Origin: Nemertoderma westbladi | Taxonomy: Eukaryota > Xenacoelomorpha > Nemertodermatida > Nemertodermatidae | Direction: 5' to 3' | Assembly (NCBI GenBank): GCA_032718475.1 | Contig: JAUCBJ010001495.1 | Span: 1-61,999, forward strand | DNA length: 61,999 nt | In this document: one piece after another, positions 11,501 to 26,500 of the stretch | How the letters are laid out: each line of letters begins with the position of its first letter | Position numbering within the stretch: the stretch's first letter is position 1 | Made by a program: the position numbers and the translations under genes | Notes under the pieces: model-generated | What the model was told of the DNA's origin: nothing | The model's input: the letters and a program-made list of their open reading frames with translations, nothing else | Databases searched by the model: none

Positions 11501-14500
11501 GCTTTAGGTTATTGTGAAGAAGAGGCCACCATGTACTTTATGTATTCCTTCTGTAACTAGTACCTTTAGGTTATTGTGAAGAAGAGGCCACCATGTCCTT
11601 TATGTATTCCTTCTGTAACTATTACCTTTAGGTTATTGTGAAGAAGAGGCCACCATGTACTTTATGTATTCCTTCTGTAACTATTACCTTTATGTTATTG
11701 TGAAGAAGAGGCCACCATGTCCTTTATGTATTCCTTCTGTAACTATTACCTTTAGGTTATTGTGAAGAAGAGTCCACCATGTACTTTATGTATTCCTTCT
11801 GTAACTAGTACCTTTAGGTTATTGTGAAGAAGAGGCCACCATGTCCTTTATGTATTCCTTCTGTAACTATTACCTTTAGGTTATTGTGAAGAAGAGGCCA
11901 CCATGTCCTTTATGTATTCCTTCTGTAACTATTACCTTTAGGTTATTGTGAAGAAGAGGTCACCATGTACTTTATGTATTCCTTCTGTAACTATTACCTT
12001 TAGGTTATTGTGAAGAAGAGGCCACCATGTACTTTATGTATTCCTTCTGTAACTATTACCTTTAGGTTATTGTGAAGAAGAGGCCACCATGTACTTTATG
12101 TATTCCTTCTGTAACTATTACCTTTAGGTTATTGTGAAGAAGAGGCCACCATGTACTTTATGTATTCCTTCTGTAACTATTACTTTTAGGTTATTGTGAA
12201 GAAGAGTCCACCATGTACTTTATGTATTCCTTCTGTAACTATTACCTTTAGGTTATTGTGAAGAAGAGGCCACCATGTACTTTATGTATTCCTTCTGTAA
12301 CTATTACTTTTAGGTTATTGTGAAGAAGAGGTCACCATGTACTTTATGTATTCCTTCTGTAACTATTACCTTTAGGTTATTGTGAAGAAGAGGCCACCAT
12401 GTACTTTATGTATTCCTTTTGTAACTATTACCTTGAGGTTATTGTGAAGAAGAGGCCACCATGTCCTTTATGTATTCCTTCTGTAACTATTACCTTTAGG
12501 TTATTGTGAAGAAGAGGCCACCATGTACTTTATGTATTCCTTTTGTAACTATTACCTTGAGGTTATTGTGAAGAAGAGGCCACCATGTCCTTTATGTATT
12601 CCTTCTGTAACTATTACCTTTAGGTTATTGTGAAGAAGAGGCCACCATGTACTTTATGTATTCCTTCTGTAACTATTACTTTTATGTTATTGTGAAGAAG
12701 AGGCCACCATGTACTTTATGTATTCCTTCTGTAACTAGTACCTTTAGGTTATTGTGAAGAAGAGGCCACCATGTCCTTTATGTATTCCTTCTGTAACTAT
12801 TACCTTTAGGTTATTGTGAAGAAGAGGCCACCATGTCCTTTATGTATTCCTTCTGTAACTATTACCTTTAGGTTATTGTGAAGAAGAGGCCACCATGTAC
12901 TTTATGTATTCCTTCTGTAACTATTACCTTTAGGTTATTGTGAAGAAGAGGCCACCATGTACTTTATGTATTCCTTCTGTAACTATTACCTTTAGGTTAT
13001 TGTGAAGAAGAGGCCACCATGTACTTTATGTATTCCTTCTGTAACTAGTACCTTTAGGTTATTGTGAAGAAGAGGCCACCATGTCCTTTATGTATTCCTT
13101 CTGTAACTATTACCTTTAGGTTATTGTGAAGAAGAGGCCACCATGTCCTTTATGTATTCCTTCTGTAACTATTACCTTTAGGTTATTGTGAAGAAGAGGC
13201 CACCATGTACTTTATGTATTCCTTCTGTAACTATTACCTTTATGTTATTGTGAAGAAGAGGCCACCATGTACTTTATGTATTCCTTCTGTAACTATTACC
13301 TTTAGGTTATTGTGAAGAAGAGGCCACCATGTACTTTATGTATTCCTTCTGTAACTAGTACCTTTAGGTTATTGTGAAGAAGAGGCCACCATGTCCTTTA
13401 TGTATTCCTTCTGTAACTATTACCTTTAGGTTATTGTGAAGAAGAGGCCACCATGTACTTTATGTATTCCTTCTGTAACTATTACCTTTATGTTATTGTG
13501 AAGAAGAGGCCACCATGTCCTTTATGTATTCCTTCTGTAACTATTACCTTTAGGTTATTGTGAAGAAGAGTCCACCATGTACTTTATGTATTCCTTCTGT
13601 AACTAGTACCTTTAGGTTATTGTGAAGAAGAGGCCACCATGTCCTTTATGTATTCCTTCTGTAACTATTACCTTTAGGTTATTGTGAAGAAGAGGCCACC
13701 ATGTCCTTTATGTATTCCTTCTGTAACTATTACTTTTAGTTTATTGTGAAGAAGAGGCCACCATGTACTTTATGTATTCCTTCTGTAACTATTACCTTTA
13801 GGTTATTGTGAAGAAGAGGCCACCATGTCCTTTATGTATTCCTTCTGTAACTATTACCTTTAGGTTATTGTGAAGAAGAGGCCACCATGTACTTTATGTA
13901 TTCCTTCTGTAACTATTACCTTTATGTTATTGTGAAGAAGAGGCCACCATGTACTTTATGTATTCCTTCTGTAACTATTACCTTTAGGTTATTGTGAAGA
14001 AGAGGCCACCATGTACTTTATGTATTCCTTCTGTAACTAGTACCTTTAGGTTATTGTGAAGAAGAGGCCACCATGTACTTTATGTATTCCTTCTGTAACT
14101 ATTACCTTTAGGTTATTGTGAAGAAGAGGCCACCATGTACTTTATGTATTCCTTCTGTAACTAGTACCTTTAGGTTATTGTGAAGAAGAGGCCACCATGT
14201 CCTTTATGTATTCCTTCTGTAACTATTACCTTTAGGTTATTGTGAAGAAGAGGCCACCATGTACTTTATGTATTCCTTCTGTAACTATTACCTTTATGTT
14301 ATTGTGAAGAAGAGGCCACCATGTCCTTTATGTATTCCTTCTGTAACTATTACCTTTAGGTTATTGTGAAGAAGAGTCCACCATGTACTTTATGTATTCC
14401 TTCTGTAACTAGTACCTTTAGGTTATTGTGAAGAAGAGGCCACCATGTCCTTTATGTATTCCTTCTGTAACTATTACCTTTAGGTTATTGTGAAGAAGAG

Positions 14501-17500
14501 GTCACCATGTCCTTTATGTATTCCTTCTGTAACTATTACTTTTAGTTTATTGTGAAGAAGAGGCCACCATGTACTTTATGTATTCCTTCTGTAACTATTA
14601 CCTTTAGGTTATTGTGAAGAAGAGGCCACCATGTCCTTTATGTATTCCTTCTGTAACTATTACCTTTAGGTTATTGTGAAGAAGAGGCCACCATGTACTT
14701 TATGTATTCCTTCTGTAACTAGTACCTTTAGGTTATTGTGAAGAAGAGGCCACCATGTCCTTTATGTATTCCTTCTGTAACTATTACCTTTAGGTTATTG
14801 TGAAGAAGAGGCCACCATGTCCTTTATGTATTCCTTCTGTAACTATTACCTTTAAGTTATTGTGAAGAAGAGGCCACCATGTACTTTATGTATTCCTTCT
14901 GTAACTAGTACCTTTAGGTTATTGTGAAGAAGAGGCCACCATGTCCTTTATGTATTCCTTCTGTAACTATTACCTTTAGGTTATTGTGAAGAAGAGGCCA
15001 CCATGTACTTTATGTATTCCTTCTGTAACTATTACTTTTAGGTTATTGTGAAGAAGAGTCCACCATGTACTTTATGTATTCCTTCTGTAACTATTACCTT
15101 TAAGTTATTGTGAAGAAGAGGCCACCATGTACTTTATGTATTCCTTCTGTAACTATTACTTTTAGGTTATTGTGAAGAAGAGGCCACCATGTACTTTATG
15201 TATTCCTTCTGTAACTAGTACCTTTAGGTTATTGTGAAGAAGAGGCCACCATGTCCTTTATGTATTCCTTCTGTAACTATTACCTTTAGGTTATTGTGAA
15301 GAAGAGGCCACCATGTACTTTATGTATTCCTTCAGTAACTATTACCTTTATGTTATTGTGAAGAAGAGGCCACCATGTACTTTATGTATTCCTTCTGTAA
15401 CTAGTACCTTTAGGTTATTGTGAAGAAGAGGCCACCATGTCCTTTATGTATTCCTTCTGTAACTATTACCTTTAGGTTATTGTGAAGAAGAGGCCACCAT
15501 GTACTTTATGTATTCCTTCTGTAACTATTACTTTTAGGTTATTGTGAAGAAGAGTCCACCATGTACTTTATGTATTCCTTCTGTAACTATTACCTTTAAG
15601 TTATTGTGAAGAAGAGGCCACCATGTACTTTATGTATTCCTTCTGTAACTATTACCTTTAGGTTATTGTGAAGAAGAGTCCACCATGTACTTTATGTATT
15701 CCTTCTGTAACTAGTACCTTTAGGTTATTGTGAAGAAGAGGCCACCATGTCCTTTATGTATTCCTTCTGTAACTATTACCTTTAGGTTATTGTGAAGAAG
15801 AGGCCACCATGTCCTTTATGTATTCCTTCTGTAACTATTACCTTTAGGTTATTGTGAAGAAGAGGCCACCATGTCCTTTATGTATTCCTTCTGTAACTAT
15901 TACCTTTAGGTTATTGTGAAGAAGAGGCCACCATGTACTTTATGTATTCCTTCTGTAACTAGTACCTTTAGGTTATTGTGAAGAAGAGGCCACCATGTCC
16001 TTTATGTATTCCTTCTGTAACTATTACCTTTAGGTTATTGTGAAGAAGAGGCCACCATGTCCTTTATGTATTCCTTCTGTAACTATTACCTTTAAGTTAT
16101 TGTGAAGAAGAGGCCACCATGTACTTTATGTATTCCTTCTGTAACTAGTACCTTTAGGTTATTGTGAAGAAGAGGCCACCATGTCCTTTATGTATTCCTT
16201 CTGTAACTATTACCTTTAGGTTATTGTGAAGAAGAGGCCACCATGTACTTTATGTATTCCTTCTGTAACTATTACTTTTAGGTTATTGTGAAGAAGAGTC
16301 CACCATGTACTTTATGTATTCCTTCTGTAACTATTACCTTTAAGTTATTGTGAAGAAGAGGCCACCATGTACTTTATGTATTCCTTCTGTAACTATTACT
16401 TTTAGGTTATTGTGAAGAAGAGGCCACCATGTACTTTATGTATTCCTTCTGTAACTAGTACCTTTAGGTTATTGTGAAGAAGAGGCCACCATGTCCTTTA
16501 TGTATTCCTTCTGTAACTATTACCTTTAGGTTATTGTGAAGAAGAGGCCACCATGTACTTTATGTATTCCTTCAGTAACTATTACCTTTATGTTATTGTG
16601 AAGAAGAGGCCACCATGTACTTTATGTATTCCTTCTGTAACTAGTACCTTTAGGTTATTGTGAGGAAGAGGCCACCATGTCCTTTATGTATTCCTTCTGT
16701 AACTATTACCTTTAGGTTATTGTGAAGAAGAGGCCACCATGTACTTTATGTATTCCTTCTGTAACTATTACTTTTAGGTTATTGTGAAGAAGAGTCCACC
16801 ATGTACTTTATGTATTCCTTCTGTAACTATTACCTTTAAGTTATTGTGAAGAAGAGGCCACCATGTACTTTATGTATTCCTTCTGTAACTATTACCTTTA
16901 GGTTATTGTGAAGAAGAGGCCACCATGTACTTTATGTATTCCTTCTGTAACTATTACTTTTAGGTTATTGTGAAGAAGAGGCCACCATGTACTTTATGTA
17001 TTCCTTCTGTAACTATTACTTTTAGGTTATTGTGAAGAAGAGGCCACCATGTACTTTATGTATTCCTTCTAACTATTACCTTTAGGTAATTGTGAAGAAG
17101 AGGCCAACATGTACTTTATGTATTCCTTCTGTAACTATTACCTTTATGTTATTGTGAAGAAGAGGCCACCATGTACTTTATGTATTCCTTCTGTAACTAT
17201 TACCTTTATGTTATTGTGAAGAAGAGGCCACCATGTACTTTATGTATTCCTTCTGTACCTGGTACCTTTAGGTTATTGTGAAGAAGAGGCCACCATGTCC
17301 TTTATGTATTCCTTCTAACTATTACCTTTAGGTAATTGTGAAGAAGAGGCCAACATGTACTTTATGTATTCCTTCAGTAACTATTACCTTTATGTTATTG
17401 TGAAGAAGAGGCCACCATGTACTTTATGTATTCCTTCTGTAACTATTACCTTTATGTTATTGTGAAGAAGAGGCCACCATGTACTTTATGTATTCCTTCT

Positions 17501-20500
17501 GTAACTATTACCTTTATGTTATTGTGAAGAAGAGGCCACCATGTACTTTATGTATTCCTTCTGTAACTATTACCTTTAAGTTATTGTGAAGAAGAGGCCA
17601 CCATGTACTTTATGTATTCCTTCTGTAACTATTACCTTTAGGTTATTGTGAAGAAGAGGCCACCATGTACTTTATGTATTCCTTCTGTAACTATTACTTT
17701 TAGGTTATTGTGAAGAAGAGGCCACCATGTACTTTATTTATTCCTTCTGTAACTATTACTTTTATGTTATTGTGAAGAAGAGGCCACCATGTACTTTATG
17801 TATTCCTTCTAACTATTACCTTTAGGTAATTGTGAAGAAGAGGCCAACATGTACTTTATGTATTCCTTCTGTAACTATTACCTTTATGTTATTGTGAAGA
17901 AGAGGCCACCATGTACTTTATGTATTCCTTCTGTAACTATTACCTTTATGTTATTGTGAAGAAGAGGCCACCATGTACTTTATGTATTCCTTCTGTAACT
18001 GGTACCTTTAGGTTATTGTGAAGAAGAGGCCACCATGTACTTTATGTATTCCTTCTGTAACTATTACTTTTAGGTTATTGTGAAGAAGAGGCCACCATGT
18101 ACTTTATGTATTCCTTCTAACTATTACCTTTAGGTAATTGTGAAGAAGAGGCCAACATGTACTTTATGTATTCCTTCTGTAACTATTACCTTTATGTTAT
18201 TGTGAAGAAGAGGCCACCATGTACTTTATGTATTCCTTCTGTAACTATTACCTTTATGTTATTGTGAAGAAGAGGCCACCATGTACTTTATGTATTCCTT
18301 CTGTAACTGGTACCTTTAGGTTATTGTGAAGAAGAGGCCACCATGTCCTTTATGTATTCCTTCTGTAACTATTACCTTTATGTTATTGTGAAGAAGAGGC
18401 CACCATGTACTTTATGTATTCCTTCTGTAACTGGTACCTTTAGGTTATTGTGAAGAAGAGGCCACCATGTACTTTATGTATTCCTTCTGTAACTATTACC
18501 TTTATGTTATTGTGAAGAAGAGGCCACCATGTACTTTATGTATTCCTTCTGTAACTATTACCTTTATGTTATTGTGAAGAAGAGGCCACCATGTACTTTA
18601 TGTATTCCTTCTGTAACTATTAGCTTTAGGTTATTGTGAAGAAGAGGCCACCATGTACTTTATGTATTCCTTCTGTAACTAGTACCTTTAGGTTATTGTG
18701 AAGAAGAGGCCACCATGTCCTTTATGTATTCCTTCTGTAACTATTACCTTTAGGTTATTGTGAAAAAGAGGCCACCATGTACTTTATGTATTCCTTCTGT
18801 AACTATTACCTTTATGTTATTGTGAAGAAGAGGCCACCATGTCCTTTATGTATTCCTTCTGTAACTACTACCTTTAGGTTATTGTGAAGAAGAGTCCACC
18901 ATGTACTTTATGTATTCCTTCTGTAACTAGTACCTTTAGGTTATTGTGAAGAAGAGGCCACCATGTCCTTTATGTATTCCTTCTGTAACTATTACCTTTA
19001 GGTTATTGTGAAGAAGAGGCCACCATGTCCTTTATGTATTCCTTCTGTAACTAGTACCTTTAGGTTATTGTGAAGAAGAGGCCACCATGTCCTTTATGTA
19101 TTCCTTCTGTAACTATTACCTTTAGGTTATTGTGAAGAAGAGGCCACCATGTCCTTTATGTATTCCTTCTGTAACTATTACCTTTAAGTTATTGTGAAGA
19201 AGAGGCCACCATGTACTTTATGTATTCCTTCTGTAACTAGTACCTTTAGGTTATTGTGAAGAAGAGGCCACCATGTCCTTTATGTATTCCTTCTGTAACT
19301 ATTACCTTTAGGTTATTGTGAAGAAGAGGCCACCATGTACTTTATGTATTCCTTCTGTAACTATTACTTTTAGGTTATTGTGAAGAAGAGTCCACCATGT
19401 ACTTTATGTATTCCTTCTGTAACTATTACCTTTAAGTTATTGTGAAGAAGAGGCCACCATGTACTTTATGTATTCCTTCTGTAACTATTACTTTTAGGTT
19501 ATTGTGAAGAAGAGGCCACCATGTACTTTATGTATTCCTTCTGTAACTAGTACCTTTAGGTTATTGTGAAGAAGAGGCCACCATGTCCTTTATGTATTCC
19601 TTCTGTAACTATTACCTTTAGGTTATTGTGAAGAAGAGGCCACCATGTACTTTATGTATTCCTTCAGTAACTATTACCTTTATGTTATTGTGAAGAAGAG
19701 GCCACCATGTACTTTATGTATTCCTTCTGTAACTAGTACCTTTAGGTTATTGTGAAGAAGAGGCCACCATGTCCTTTATGTATTCCTTCTGTAACTATTA
19801 CCTTTAGGTTATTGTGAAGAAGAGGCCACCATGTACTTTATGTATTCCTTCTGTAACTATTACTTTTAGGTTATTGTGAAGAAGAGTCCACCATGTACTT
19901 TATGTATTCCTTCTGTAACTATTACCTTTAAGTTATTGTGAAGAAGAGGCCACCATGTACTTTGTGTATTCCTTCTGTAACTATTACCTTTAGGTTATTG
20001 TGAAGAAGAGGCCACCATGTACTTTATGTATTCCTTCTGTAACTATTACTTTTAGGTTATTGTGAAGAAGAGGCCACCATGTACTTTATGTATTCCTTCT
20101 AACTATTACCTTTAGGTAATTGTGAAGAAGAGGCCAACATGTACTTTATGTATTCCTTCTGTAACTATTACCTTTATGTTATTGTGAAGAAGAGGCCACC
20201 ATGTACTTTATGTATTCCTTCTGTAACTATTACCTTTATGTTATTGTGAAGAAGAGGCCACCATGTACTTTATGTATTCCTTCTGTAACTATTACCTTTA
20301 TGTTATTGTGAAGAAGAGGCCACCATGTACTTTATGTATTCCTTCAGTAACTATTACTTTTATGTTATTGTGAAGAAGAGGCCACCATGTACTTTATGTA
20401 TTCCTTCTGTAACTATTACCTTTATGTTATTGTGAAGAAGAGGCCACCATGTACTTTATGTATTCCTTCAGTAACTATTACTTTTATGTTATTGTGAAGA

Positions 20501-23500
20501 AGAGGCCACCATGTACTTTATGTATTCCTTCTGTAACTATTACCTTTATGTTATTGTGAAGAAGAGGCCACCATGTCCTTTATGTATTCCTTCTGTAACT
20601 ATTACTTTTATGTTATTGTGAAGAAGAGGCCACCATGTACTTTATGTATTCCTTCTGTAATTATTACCTTTAGGTTATTGTGAAGAAGAGGCCACCATGT
20701 ACTTTATGTATTCCTTCTGTAACTATTACTTTTATGTTATTGTGAAGAAGAGGCCACCATGTCCTTTATGTATTCCTTCTGTAACTATTACTTTTATGTT
20801 ATTGTGAAGAAGAGGCCACCATGTACTTTATGTATTCCTTCTGTAACTATTACCTTTATGTTATTGTGAAGAAGAGGCCACCATGTCCTTTATGTATTCC
20901 TTCTGTAACTATTACTTTTATGTTATTGTGAAGAAGAGGCCACCATGTACTTTATGTATTCCTTCTGTAATTATTACCTTTAGGTTATTGTGAAGAAGAG
21001 GCCACCATGTACTTTATGTATTCCTTCTGTAACTATTACTTTTAGGTTATTGTGAAGAAGAGGCCACCATGTACTTTATGTATTCCTTCTGTAACTATTA
21101 CCTTTATGTTATTGTGAAGAAGAGGCCACCATGTACTTTATGTATTCCTTCTGTAACTATTACTTTTATGTTATTGTGAAGAAGAGGCCACCATGTACTT
21201 TATGTATTCCTTCTGTAACTATTACTTTTAGGTTATTGTGAAGAAGAGGCCACCATGTACTTTATGTATTCCTTCTAACTATTACCTTTAGGTTATTGTG
21301 AAGAAGAGGCCACCATGTACTTTATGTATTCCTTCTGTAACTATTACTTTTAGGTTATTGTGAAGAAGAGGCCACCATGTACTTTATGTATTCCTTCTGT
21401 AACTATTACCTTTATGTTATTGTGAAGAAGAGGCCACCATGTACTTTATGTATTCCTTCTGTAACTATTACCTTTATGTTATTGTGAAGAAGAGGCCACC
21501 ATGTACTTTATGTATTCCTTCTGTAACTATTACTTTTATGTTATTGTGAAGAAGAGGCCACCATGTACTTTATGTATTCCTTCTGTAACTATTACCTTTA
21601 TGTTATTGTGAAGAAGAGGCCACCATGTACTTTATGTATTCCTTCTGTAACTATTACCTTTATGTTATTGTGAAGAAGAGGCCACCATGTACTTTATGTA
21701 TTCCTTCTGTAACTATTACTTTTATGTTATTGTGAAGAAGAGGCCACCATGTACTTTATGTATTCCTTCTGTAACTATTACCTTTATGTTATTGTGAAGA
21801 AGAGGCCACCATGTACTTTATGTATTCCTTCTGTAACTATTACTTTTATGTTATTGTGAAGAAGAGGCCACCATGTACTTTATGTATTCCTTCTGTAACT
21901 ATTACCTTTATGTTATTGTGAAGAAGAGGCCAACATGTACTTTATTTATTCCTTCAGTAACTATTACTTTTATGATATTGTGAAGAAGAGGCCACCATGT
22001 ACTTTATGTATTCCTTCTGTAACTATTACTTTTATGTTATTGTGAAGAAGAGGCCACCATGTACTTTATGTATTCCTTCAGTAACTATTACTTTTATGAT
22101 ATTGTGAAGAAGAGGCCACCATGTACTTTATGTATTCCTTCTGAAACTATTATCTTTATGAGTTATTGTGAAGAAGAGGCCACCATGTACTTTATGTATT
22201 CCTTCTGTAACTATTACTTTTATGTTATTGTGAAGAAGAGGCCACCATGTACTTTATGTATTCCTTCAGTAACTATTACTTTTAGGTTATTGTGAAGAAG
22301 AGGCCACCATGTACTTTATGTATTCCTTCTGTAACTATTACTTTTAGGTTATTGTGAAGAAGAGGCCACCATGTACTTTATGTATTCCTTCTGTAACTAT
22401 TACTTTTATGTTATTGTGAAGAAGAGGCCACCATGTACTTTATGTATTCCTTCTGTAACTATTACCTTTATGTTATTGTGAAGAAGAGGCCAACATGTAC
22501 TTTATTTATTCCTTCTGTAACTATTACTTTTATGATATTGTGAAGAAGAGGCCACCATGTACTTTATGTATTCCTTGTGTAATTATTACCTTTAGGTTAT
22601 TGTGAAGAAGAGGCCACCATGTACTTTATGTATTCCTTCTAACTATTACCTTTAGGTAATTGTGAAGAAGAGGCCAACATGTACTTTATGTATTCCTTCT
22701 GTAACTATTACCTTTATGTTATTGTGAAGAAGAGGCCACCATGTACTTTATGTATTCCTTCTGTAACTATTACTTTTATGTTATTGTGAAGAAGAGGCCA
22801 CCATGTACTTTATGTATCCCTTCTGTAATTATTACCTTTAGGTTATTGTGAAGAAGTGGCCACCATGTACTTTATGTATTCCTTCAGTAACTATTACTTT
22901 TATGATATTGTGAAGAAGAGGCCACCATGTACTTTATGTATTCCTTCTGTAACTATTACCTTTAGGTTATTGTGAAGAAGAGGCCACCATGTACTTTATG
23001 TATTCCTTCTGTAACTATTACCTTTATGTTATTGTGAAGAAGAGGCCACCATGTACTTTATGTATTCCTTCTGTAACTATTACTTTTATGATATTGTGAA
23101 GAAGAGGCCACCATGTACTTTATGTATTCCTTCTGTAACTATTACCTTTATGTTATTGTGAAGAAGAGGCCACCATGTACTTTATGTATTCCTTCAGTAA
23201 CTATTACTTTTAGGTTATTGTGAAGAAGAGGCCACCATGTACTTTATGTATTCCTTCTGTAACTATTACTTTTAGGTTATTGTGAAGAAGAGGCCACCAT
23301 GTACTTTATGTATTCCTTCTGTAACTATTACTTTTATGTTATTGTGAAGAAGAGGCCACCATGTACTTTATGTATTCCTTCTGTAACTATTACTTTTATG
23401 TTATTGTGAAGAAGAGGCCACCATGTACTTTATGTATTCCTTCTGTAACTATTACCTTTATGTTATTGTGAAGAAGAGGCCAACATGTACTTTATTTATT

Positions 23501-26500
23501 CCTTCTGTAACTATTACTTTTATGATATTGTAAAGAAGAGGCCACCATGTACTTTATGTATTCCTTCTGTAATTATTACCTTTAGGTTATTGTGAAGAAG
23601 TGGCCACCATGTACTTTATGTATTCCTTCAGTAACTATTACTTTTATGATATTGTGAAGAAGAGGCCACCATGTACTTTATGTATTCCTTCTGTAACTAT
23701 TACTTTTATGATATTGTGAAGAAGAGGCCACCATGTACTTTATGTATTCCTTCTGAAACTATTATCTTTATGAGTTATTGTGAAGAAGAGGCCACCATGT
23801 ACTTTATGTATTCCTTCTGTAACTATTACTTTTATGTTATTGTGAAGAAGAGGCCACCATGTACTTTATGTATTCCTTCTGTAATTATTACCTTTAGGTT
23901 ATTGTGAAGAAGTGGCCACCATGTACTTTATGTATTCCTTCAGTAACTATTACTTTTATGATATTGTGAAGAAGAGGCCACCATGTACTTTATGTATTCC
24001 TTCTGTAACTATTACTTTTATGATATTGTGAAGAAGAGGCCACCATGTACTTTATGTATTCCTTCTGAAACTATTATCTTTATGAGTTATTGTGAAGAAG
24101 AGGCCACCATGTACTTTATGTATTCCTTCTGTAACTATTACTTTTATGTTATTGTGAAGAAGAGGCCACCATGTACTTTATGTATTCCTTCTGTAATTAT
24201 TACCTTTAGGTTATTGTGAAGAAGAGGCCAACATGTACTTTATTTATTCCTTCTGTAACTATTACTTTTATGTTATTGTGAAGAAGAGGCCACCATGTAC
24301 TTTATGTATTCCTTGTGTAATTATTACCTTTAGGTTATTGTGAAGAAGAGGCCACCATGTACTTTATGTATTCCTTGTGTAATTATTACCTTTAGGTTAT
24401 TGTGAAGAAGAGGCCACCATGTACTTTATGTATTCCTTCTAACTATTACCTTTAGGTAATTGTGAAGAAGAGGCCAACATGTACTTTATGTATTCCTTCT
24501 GTAACTATTACCTTTATGTTATTGTGAAGAAGAGGCCACCATGTACTTTATGTATTCCTTCAGTAACTATTACCTTTATGTTATTGTGAATAAGAGGCCA
24601 CCATGTACTTTATGTATTCCTTCTGTAACTATTACCTTTAGGTTATTGTGAAGAAGAGACCACCATGTACTTTATGTATTCCTTCTGTAACTATTACTTT
24701 TATGTTATTGTGAAGAAGAGGCCACCATGTACTTTATGTATTCCTTCTGTAACTATTACCTTTAGGTTATTGTGAAGAAGAGGCCACCATGTACTTTATG
24801 TATTCCTTGTGTAATTATTACCTTTAGGTTATTGTGAAGAAGAGGCCACCATGTACTTTATGTATTCCTTCTAACTATTACCTTTAGGTAATTGTGAAGA
24901 AGAGGCCAACATGTACTTTATGTATTCCTTCTGTAACTATTACCTTTATGTTATTGTGAAGAAGAGGCCACCATGTACTTTATGTATTCCTTCTGTAATT
25001 ATTACCTTTAGGTTATTGTGAAGAAGTGGCCACCATGTACTTTATGTATTCCTTCAGTAACTATTACTTTTATGATATTGTGAAGAAGAGGCCACCATGT
25101 ACTTTATGTATTCCTTCTGTAACTATTACTTTTATGATATTGTGAAGAAGAGGCCACCATGTACTTTATGTATTCCTTCTGAAACTATTATCTTTATGAG
25201 TTATTGTGAAGAAGAGGCCACCATGTACTTTATGTATTCCTTCTGTAACTATTACTTTTATGTTATTGTGAAGAAGAGGCCACCATGTACTTTATGTATT
25301 CCTTCTGTAATTATTACCTTTAGGTTATTGTGAAGAAGAGGCCAACATGTACTTTATTTATTCCTTCTGTAACTATTACTTTTATGTTATTGTGAAGAAG
25401 AGGCCACCATGTACTTTATGTATTCCTTGTGTAATTATTACCTTTAGGTTATTGTGAAGAAGAGGCCACCATGTACTTTATGTATTCCTTGTGTAATTAT
25501 TACCTTTAGGTTATTGTGAAGAAGAGGCCACCATGTACTTTATGTATTCCTTCTAACTATTACCTTTAGGTAATTGTGAAGAAGAGGCCAACATGTACTT
25601 TATGTATTCCTTCTGTAACTATTACCTTTATGTTATTGTGAAGAAGAGGCCACCATGTACTTTATGTATTCCTTCAGTAACTATTACCTTTATGTTATTG
25701 TGAATAAGAGGCCACCATGTACTTTATGTATTCCTTCTGTAACTATTACCTTTAGGTTATTGTGAAGAAGAGACCACCATGTACTTTATGTATTCCTTCT
25801 GTAACTATTACTTTTATGTTATTGTGAAGAAGAGGCCACCATGTACTTTATGTATTCCTTCTGTAACTATTACCTTTAGGTTATTGTGAAGAAGAGGCCA
25901 CCATGTACTTTATGTATTCCTTGTGTAATTATTACCTTTAGGTTATTGTGAAGAAGAGGCCACCATGTACTTTATGTATTCCTTCTAACTATTACCTTTA
26001 GGTAATTGTGAAGAAGAGGCCAACATGTACTTTATGTATTCCTTCTGTAACTATTACCTTTATGTTATTGTGAAGAAGAGGCCACCATGTACTTTATGTA
26101 TTCCTTCAGTAACTATTACCTTTATGTTATTGTGAATAAGAGGCCACCATGTACTTTATGTATTCCTTCTGTAACTATTACCTTTAGGTTATTGTGAAGA
26201 AGAGACCACCATGTACTTTATGTATTCCTTCTGTAACTATTACTTTTATGTTATTGTGAAGAAGAGGCCACCATGTACTTTATGTATTCCTTCTGTAACT
26301 ATTACCTTTAGGTTATTGTGAAGAAGAGGCCACCATGTACTTTATGTATTCCTTCTGTAACTATTACTTTTATGTTATTGTGAAGAAGAGGCCACCATGT
26401 ACTTTATGTATTCCTTCTGTAACTATTACCTTTAGGTTATTGTGAAGAAGAGGCCACCATGTACTTTATGTATTCCTTCTGTAACTATTACCTTTAGGTT